Shown here piece after piece: positions 59,286-64,000 of a stretch of DNA of 64,000 bases. A program made the translations under genes and the position numbers. The stretch covers positions 1 through 64,000 of the forward strand of contig JADGOO010000106.1 of the NCBI GenBank assembly GCA_017882905.1, written 5' to 3'. A model generated the notes under the pieces. It saw nothing but the letters and a program-made list of their open reading frames with translations, was not told where the DNA came from and made no database searches. Each line of letters starts with the position of its first letter. Positions within the stretch are counted from its first letter, which is position 1. Source of the DNA: Acidimicrobiia bacterium (GTDB taxonomy: Bacteria > Actinomycetota > Acidimicrobiia > IMCC26256 > PALSA-610).

Positions 59286-60731
59286 GTGTTCGAGTCGCTG
59301 TCCGAACGGTTCGAGGGGATCTTCAGCCGCCTCTCCAAGCGGGGCCGGATCTCGCCGGCCGACGTCGAGGAGGTGGGGAGCGAGCTGCGCCGCGCCCTGC
59401 TCGCGGCCGACGTCAACGCCCGTGTGGCGCGCGCGTTCGTCGATCGCGTGAAGGAGCGCGCCGTCGGCGCGGAGGTGCATCAGGCCCTCAACCCGGCGCA
59501 GCAGGTGCTGAAGATCGTCAACGACGAGCTCGTCACGATGCTCGGTGGCGAGACCGGCAAGATCACGATGAGCTCGAAGCCGCCGACGATCGTGCTGCTC
59601 GCCGGTCTGCAGGGCTCGGGCAAGACCACGCACGCCGCGAAGCTCGCTCGTCACCTGAAGAGCCAAGGGTTGCAGCCGATGCTCGTGGGCGCCGACCTGC
59701 AGCGACTGGCCGCCGTGGAGCAGCTGCGCACGCTCGCCGAGCGCGTCGATGTGCCGTTCTTCTCCGAGGCGAGCGACCCGGTGACCGTGGCCACGAAGAG
59801 CCTCGCCGAGGCCGCGCGCCTCGGCCGCAACGTGGTCATCATCGACACTGCGGGTCGACTGCAGATCGACGACGACCTGATGGACGAGCTGCAGCACCTG
59901 CGTGACACGGTGCACCCGCACAACACGCTGCTCGTGATCGACGCCATGATCGGCCAGCAAGCCGTCGACGTGGCCGAGGAGTTCAACCGGCGCATCGGCC
60001 TCGACGGCGTGATCATCACCAAGATCGATGGCGACGCGCGCGGTGGCGCGGCGCTCTCGGTGAAAGAAGTGGTCGGCAAGCCGATCCTGTTCGCGGGTAC
60101 GGGCGAGAAGCTCGACGAGTTCGAGGTGTTCCACCCCGACCGCATGGCGAGTCGCATCCTTGGCATGGGCGACCTGATGACGCTCATCGAGAAGGCCGAG
60201 GCGACCTTCGACACGCAACAGAAGGAACGCGCCGAGGAGATCCTGCGCGACGGCTCCTTCACCCTCGAAGACTTCCTCGGTCAGCTACAGCAGGTCCGCA
60301 AGATGGGACCCCTGCAGCAGGTGATCGGGATGATGCCCGGGCTCCCGAAGGAGCTGAAGGGTGTCGAGGTCGACGACCGCGAAGTGGTGCGCATCGAGGC
60401 GATCATCCAGTCGATGACCGCGGCCGAGCGCATGAAGCCGGAGATCATCAACGGCAGCCGCCGCAATCGCATCGCCATGGGCTCGGGCACGTCCACCAAC
60501 GAGGTGAACAAGCTGCTCAAGCAGTTCAAGGAGATGCAGAACATGATGAAGAGCATGGGCGCGATGGGCAAAGTGATGCAGCGCGCCGGCAAGAAGAACA
60601 AGAAGAAGAACAAGGGCAAAGGGGCGGCCCGCCCGGCCGCGGGGCTCCCGGCCGGCGTGGATCTCAGCAAGCTGGGCGACCTGAGCGGCCTCGACCTGTC
60701 GAAGCTCGGCTTCGAGCCCCCCAAGCGCTGA
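59286..60731 (+). CDS. ffh: Signal recognition particle protein Ffh
   Basis: A 481-aa SRP GTPase. The N domain is followed by a G domain with GLQGSGKTTHAAKLA, GADLQRLAAVEQL, DTAGRLQIDDDLM and TKIDGDARGG, then a Met-rich M domain with the RNA-binding helix SGTSTNEVNKLLKQFKEM (residues about 400-417). A basic Lys-rich and Leu-rich tail ends the protein. It starts at GTG 59286. TAGCCT at 59238-59243 may be its own -10, with a 42-nt leader. Confidence 0.95.
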   Translation: MFESLSERFEGIFSRLSKRGRISPADVEEVGSELRRALLAADVNARVARAFVDRVKERAVGAEVHQALNPAQQVLKIVNDELVTMLGGETGKITMSSKPPTIVLLAGLQGSGKTTHAAKLARHLKSQGLQPMLVGADLQRLAAVEQLRTLAERVDVPFFSEASDPVTVATKSLAEAARLGRNVVIIDTAGRLQIDDDLMDELQHLRDTVHPHNTLLVIDAMIGQQAVDVAEEFNRRIGLDGVIITKIDGDARGGAALSVKEVVGKPILFAGTGEKLDEFEVFHPDRMASRILGMGDLMTLIEKAEATFDTQQKERAEEILRDGSFTLEDFLGQLQQVRKMGPLQQVIGMMPGLPKELKGVEVDDREVVRIEAIIQSMTAAERMKPEIINGSRRNRIAMGSGTSTNEVNKLLKQFKEMQNMMKSMGAMGKVMQRAGKKNKKKNKGKGAARPAAGLPAGVDLSKLGDLSGLDLSKLGFEPPKR

Positions 60732-60892
60732 GTCTCGGGCGCGAGCGCCTCGATCGAGTAGCCCGATCTGGGGCGCCTGGGGTGCCAACCGTGCTCCTGG
60801 GCCGGGGTGGCGTACACTTCACGATTCGTGTGCCGACCCGCGGATCCGCCGGTCGGCCGACAGCTCTGATGCACAGCAGGTAGGAGAGTGGT

Positions 60893-61216
60893 GTGGCGGT
60901 CAAGATCCGCTTGATGCGAGTGGGCAAGAAGAAGCAGCCCACGTATCGCGTCGTCGTCGCTGATTCGCACAGCCCTCGCGATGGGCGCTTCATCGAGATC
61001 CTCGGCCAGTACGAGCCGCGCCGCGAGCCTTCGCTGGTGCAGATCGACGCCGACAAGGCGCTCGCATGGATCGAGAAGGGCGCGCAGCCGACCGCACGCG
61101 CCGGCAAGATCCTCGAGCTCGCCGGAGTGTGGGACGGCTACCGCGCTCGCCACAACAAGGACGCAGCGGCGCAGCCGAAGCGTCGGACACCGGCGCCGAA
61201 GGTCGCAGCCGAGTGA
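60893..61216 (+). CDS. rpsP: Ribosomal protein bS16
   Basis: A 107-aa small-subunit protein with [23 protein letters not shown] and [12 protein letters not shown] basic C-terminal tail of about 25 residues extends past the core. GTG 60893 is preceded by TAGGAG (60881-60886). TACACT at 60813-60818 may be a -10, giving a leader of about 70 nt. It begins the canonical rpsP-khpA-rimM-trmD-rplS group. Confidence 0.95.
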   Translation: MAVKIRLMRVGKKKQPTYRVVVADSHSPRDGRFIEILGQYEPRREPSLVQIDADKALAWIEKGAQPTARAGKILELAGVWDGYRARHNKDAAAQPKRRTPAPKVAAE

Positions 61217-61542
61217 CGCTCGACCCCGACGCGTTCGACGCCGAAGCGAGCGAGCTCGACGACGGCGAAGAGGGCGACGAGGCGAACCGCCTCGTGGGGG
61301 GCCGCGCGGCACGCGTGGCCGAGTTCCTCGCGCGCCAGCTCGTCGACGAACCCGACGGTGTCGACGTCGACATCGAAGACAGCCGGCGCGACTGTGATGC
61401 CTTGATCGTGGTGCGCGCGGCTCCCGGTGACGTGGGTCGCCTCATCGGCCGGCGCGGCCGCACCGTGCAGGCGTTGCGCCAGGTCGCCCGGGCCGCAGGG
61501 TCGATCGACGGCGAGCGTGTCCAGCTCGACGTCGTTGACTAA
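61213..61542 (+). CDS. khpA: KH-domain RNA-binding protein KhpA
   Basis: A 109-aa protein with one KH domain, whose GxxG loop is [17 protein letters not shown]. It matches KhpA (YlqC), which binds RNA with KhpB and affects cell division and translation in Gram-positive bacteria. The N-terminus is long and acidic ([16 protein letters not shown]), which is unusual for this family of about 75-80 residues. GTG 61213 overlaps the rpsP stop. Confidence 0.9.
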   Translation: MTLDPDAFDAEASELDDGEEGDEANRLVGGRAARVAEFLARQLVDEPDGVDVDIEDSRRDCDALIVVRAAPGDVGRLIGRRGRTVQALRQVARAAGSIDGERVQLDVVD

Positions 61543-61569
61543 CACCCGATCCGCGCTCCACCGCGAGCC

Positions 61570-62067
61570 GTGGTGACGGCCGACTCACAACCGCGTCTCG
61601 AAGTGGGCCGCATCACTCGCGCCCACGGGTTGCGGGGCGATGTGGTGATCGCACCGATCTCCAATCGTCCCGAGCGATTCGTCGCGGGCGCCATGCTGCT
61701 GGCCGACGATCGGTCGTTTGTCATCGAACGGGTGCGGCCGCAGGGCGCGACCTTCGTCGCGCATCTCGAAGGCATCGACGATCGTGACAGCGCCGAGCGC
61801 CTGCGCAACACGATGCTCTACGGCACACCGCTCGACGGGCTCGACGACGACGAGATGTGGGTGCACGAGCTGATCGGCAGCGAGTGCGTCGACACCGACG
61901 GCCACCCGCTCGGTCGTGTCGATGCGGTGCAGGAGAACCCTGCCCACGACCTGCTCGTGCTGCACGGGGGCGCGCTCATCCCGATGGTGTTCGTCGTGGA
62001 GCACGACCGTGCCGCGCAGCGCGTCGTGGTCGATCCGCCCGAGGGCCTGCTCGATCTGTACCGCTGA
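61570..62067 (+). CDS. rimM: Ribosome maturation factor RimM
   Basis: A 165-aa 16S rRNA processing factor. The RimM N-terminal beta-barrel (LEVGRITRAHGLRGDVVI) and C-terminal PRC-barrel (VHELIGSECVDTDGHPLGRVDAVQENPAHDLLVL) are both present. It starts with GTG 61570. It lies between khpA and trmD, as in most bacteria. Confidence 0.94.
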   Translation: MVTADSQPRLEVGRITRAHGLRGDVVIAPISNRPERFVAGAMLLADDRSFVIERVRPQGATFVAHLEGIDDRDSAERLRNTMLYGTPLDGLDDDEMWVHELIGSECVDTDGHPLGRVDAVQENPAHDLLVLHGGALIPMVFVVEHDRAAQRVVVDPPEGLLDLYR

Positions 62068-62076
62068 GAGGTGCCG

Positions 62077-62811
62077 ATGACGCGGATCGACATCTTCACG
62101 ATCTTCCCCGAGTACCTGCGCGGTGCACTCGAGTGCTCGATCCTCGGTCGGGCGCGTGCGGGTCGTCTGCTCGACGTGCGCCTCCATGATCCGCGCGAGC
62201 ACACCGACGACCGACACCGAAGCGTCGACGACGCACCGTTCGGCGGTGGGGCCGGCATGGTGATGATGCCGGGGCCGCTGTTCGCGGCGGTCGAGGCCGC
62301 GGCGCCTCCGCGCCCCCTGTTCCTCCTCGCTCCGGGCGGTCGGCGCTTCGACCAGGCCACCGCGCAGGAGCTGGCGGCGGGCGGCGGGTTCTCGCTGATC
62401 TGCGGCCGCTATGAAGGGGTCGACCAACGCGTGGCCGACCATCTTTGCGACGGCGAGATCTCGGTGGGCGATGTGGTGCTGGCGGGGGGTGAAGCGGCTG
62501 CGCTCGTGGTGGTCGAGGCCGTGGCCCGGCTGCTCCCGGGCGTGCTCGGAAACGCCGAGAGCCCCGTCGAGGAGTCGTTCAGCGCCGGCCTGCTCGAGCA
62601 TCCGCAGTACACCCGCCCCGCCGAGTTCCGCGGCTGGGCGGTGCCCGAGGTGCTGCGCGGCGGTGACCACGCCCGGGTGGCGCGCTGGCGGCGGGCGCAG
62701 GCCGTGCGGCGCACCCTGGCCCGCCGTCCCGATCTCCTGGCTCCCGACCAGCTCGCCGACGACGATCGGCGCCTGCTCGACGAGTTCCCGCCCGATCCGG
62801 CCGACGGCTAG
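62077..62811 (+). CDS. trmD: tRNA (guanine37-N1)-methyltransferase TrmD
   Basis: A 244-aa SPOUT methyltransferase modifying G37 of tRNAs. It has IDIFTIFPEYL, DDAPFGGGAGMVM, CGRYEGVDQRV, and the knot EISVGDVVLAGGEAAALV. ATG 62077 is preferred, with GAGAGG 6 nt upstream (62065-62070); GTG 62071 would put the ribosome binding site too close. It starts 9 nt after rimM. Confidence 0.95.
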   Translation: MTRIDIFTIFPEYLRGALECSILGRARAGRLLDVRLHDPREHTDDRHRSVDDAPFGGGAGMVMMPGPLFAAVEAAAPPRPLFLLAPGGRRFDQATAQELAAGGGFSLICGRYEGVDQRVADHLCDGEISVGDVVLAGGEAAALVVVEAVARLLPGVLGNAESPVEESFSAGLLEHPQYTRPAEFRGWAVPEVLRGGDHARVARWRRAQAVRRTLARRPDLLAPDQLADDDRRLLDEFPPDPADG

Positions 62812-62901
62812 CATCAGCCGCCGCGACTGCGCCGGCCGCCGCCTGAGCGCGGTGCGGCTGCGTCCCGCCTGTTTGCCCCGCTCGATTGCCAGGAGCTCGT
62901 C

Positions 62902-63246
62902 ATGCAACGCACCGATCTCGTCGACCGCGCGAGCTTGCGCACCGATGTGCCCGACTTCGCTCCCGGCGACACCCTCAAGGTGCACGTGCGCGTCGTCGAG
63001 GGCAACCGCGAGCGGGTTCAGGTGTTCCAGGGCGCGGTCATCCGCCGCCAGGGCAGTGGCGCTCGCGAGACCTTCAGCGTGCGCAAGGTGAGCTTCGGCG
63101 TCGGCGTGGAGCGCACATTCCCCGTGCACTCTCCTGTGATCGCCAAGATCGAGGTCATGACACGCGGCGACGTACGGCGGGCGAAGCTGTACTACCTGCG
63201 TGACCGCGTGGGCAAGGCCGCGAAGATCAAAGAGAAGCGCTTCTAG
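62902..63246 (+). CDS. rplS: Ribosomal protein bL19
   Basis: A 114-aa protein at the 30S-50S interface. [29 protein letters not shown] and [10 protein letters not shown] are family landmarks. It starts at ATG 62902 with CAGGAG upstream. It is the last of the ribosomal group in the window. Confidence 0.95.
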   Translation: MQRTDLVDRASLRTDVPDFAPGDTLKVHVRVVEGNRERVQVFQGAVIRRQGSGARETFSVRKVSFGVGVERTFPVHSPVIAKIEVMTRGDVRRAKLYYLRDRVGKAAKIKEKRF

Positions 63247-63377
63247 CCCTCCGCCACCTCGCGCGGGGCCAAGGGTGGCACCGATCACGTAGCCGAACTT
63301 GGCGGCCCCGGCCTCTTGGTCCGTGCTGCCAGTCTGCGTACGATGACGGCTCTCTGGGCGCCGGGCAGGCATGGACG

Positions 63378-64000
63378 ATGCAAGGGCGACGCGGCGAGGA
63401 GGGGGCGGCCACGATCGGGCACGACGCGCCGGCAGCGGCGCTCGTGCGGCATCTCGCGATCCTGGTCGTCTACTACCTGAAGGACAACAGCGACCTGCCG
63501 CTGCTCGAGCTGCACCTGCAGCGCATCGCGCAGCACACCCACGTGCCGTACACGCTGTTCGCGGTGGCAAATCGGGTGAGCCCCGAGGCACGGGAGATCA
63601 TCCGCGCCCAGCCGCACGTGGTGGAGTGCGACATCACGCCGACCGACGCTCGCGGGAGTCGCGAGCACGGCTACTACCTCGACGCGATGTTGCGCATCGC
63701 CCTCACGGCGGGCGTGACCCATGTGTGCACGCTCGACGTCGACTCGTTCCCGATCGACGATCGCTGGCTCGACGTGCTCGTCGCCAAGATGCCCCCTTCG
63801 GGCGTGGTCGGGATCCTGCGCCGCGAGAACGGCGACGTGGCGCTCGCGCACCCGTCGTGCATCCTGGCCACCCGAGAGTTCTTCGGCCGCTTCTCGCCGA
63901 GCTTCTCGCCCGATGCCGAGGACACCAACGAGTTCCGGCGGTTCCTGCGCACCACCGGCCAGGCGGCCGACACGGGTATCCGCCTCACCGCGGCGCTGTG
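63378..64000 (+). CDS. Glycosyltransferase-like protein, 3'-truncated by window edge
   Basis: At least 207 residues are open to the window end, with no stop. The region resembles a GT-A-fold glycosyltransferase: LAILVVYYLKDNSDLPLLEL begins a Rossmann-like strand and helix, and VCTLDVDSFPIDDRW carries a DxD-type metal site. RGSREHGYYLDAMLRIAL fits a sugar-nucleotide region. ATG 63378 is the likely start, with GTG 63444 an alternative nearer the fold. The sugar and acceptor are unknown. It is not part of the ribosomal unit, being 132 nt away. Confidence 0.7.
   Translation, partial: MQGRRGEEGAATIGHDAPAAALVRHLAILVVYYLKDNSDLPLLELHLQRIAQHTHVPYTLFAVANRVSPEAREIIRAQPHVVECDITPTDARGSREHGYYLDAMLRIALTAGVTHVCTLDVDSFPIDDRWLDVLVAKMPPSGVVGILRRENGDVALAHPSCILATREFFGRFSPSFSPDAEDTNEFRRFLRTTGQAADTGIRLTAAL

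Noticed and set aside
60738-60749. GGCGC-GA-GCGCC hairpin after ffh as a terminator
   Set aside because: The stem is 5 bp with a 2-nt loop and no T tract; such matches are common in this G+C-rich DNA.
1-64000. CRISPR arrays, tRNA or rRNA genes, insertion sequences, toxin-antitoxin or restriction systems
   Set aside because: Reading both strands, the gaps between genes are short and none shows repeats with spacers, cloverleaf ends, transposase motifs or such gene pairs.

Overview
The window is a gene-dense, very G+C-rich chromosomal segment of an actinobacterium, most plausibly a member of the Acidimicrobiia or a related uncultured lineage. The reasons are the gene order rpmB–fakA–recG–rsmD–coaD followed by sepIVA–DUF177–rpmF–plsX–acp–rnc–mutM–acyP–smc–ftsY–ffh–rpsP–khpA–rimM–trmD–rplS, a UvrD2-type helicase with an HRDC domain, paired F420-type luciferase-like oxidoreductases, a PAC2 protein, GTP-dependent PEP carboxykinase and an MhuD-type heme-degrading monooxygenase. 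I see no rRNA, tRNA, CRISPR array, transposase or phage gene. The segment looks like core chromosome with lineage-specific genes between conserved blocks.

Layout. 1-5145: a truncated AurF-like diiron oxygenase faces a tight leftward block (OmpR regulator, histidine kinase, APH-like phosphotransferase, DUF6285, exonuclease III). 5249-11634: a rightward block with a tiny membrane protein, a second OmpR regulator/kinase pair, ribB, a GT-C mannosyltransferase-like protein, an SMP-30 protein and an alpha-methylacyl-CoA racemase. 11644-15855: an orphan probable lipoprotein, purK, rmuC and a small membrane protein, leftward. 15974-23198: a secreted nuclease, membrane protein, PLP decarboxylase, uvrD2, two small metallopeptidases, an ACT protein, peptide deformylase and a PH-SHOCT protein. 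23238-26933: a Leloir-type cluster with galT, two tandem galactokinase-like genes and a HIT gene. 26953-35861: GNAT, two LLM oxidoreductases, PAC2, a Nat-type ABC exporter with a degenerate histidine-kinase-like neighbour, mhuD, an acyl-CoA synthetase and a four-helix protein. 35983-41320: a stand-alone RAM domain, pckG, GlsB-like, a GGDEF-EAL protein, a cold-shock-like mini-protein and bL28. 41391-64000: the long housekeeping run, ending in a truncated glycosyltransferase-like gene.

The genes connect as ordinary cell physiology: translation and RNA maturation (bL28, bL32, bS16, bL19, RNase III, RimM, TrmD, KH protein, deformylase), membrane targeting (FtsY, Ffh), chromosome upkeep (SMC, RecG, RmuC, UvrD2, MutM-like, exonuclease III), lipid and CoA metabolism (FakA, PlsX, CoaD, acyl-CoA synthetase, racemase), and sugar or gluconeogenic metabolism (GalT/GalK, PckG). 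A recurrent TANNNT hexamer lies 6-10 nt before many start codons on both strands, the expected signature of leaderless transcription, and it decided several starts here.

The most unusual points are an acyl-carrier-like protein in the plsX-rnc slot with Asp at the phosphopantetheine serine position; a MutM-like glycosylase altered at nearly all DNA-intercalating and several DNA-binding positions; tandem galactokinases, one with a broken sugar-binding signature; a 48-nt island of AT-rich codons inside purK; and degenerate 12-bp tandem repeats in front of coaD. I found no clear-cut new defence system or mobile system.
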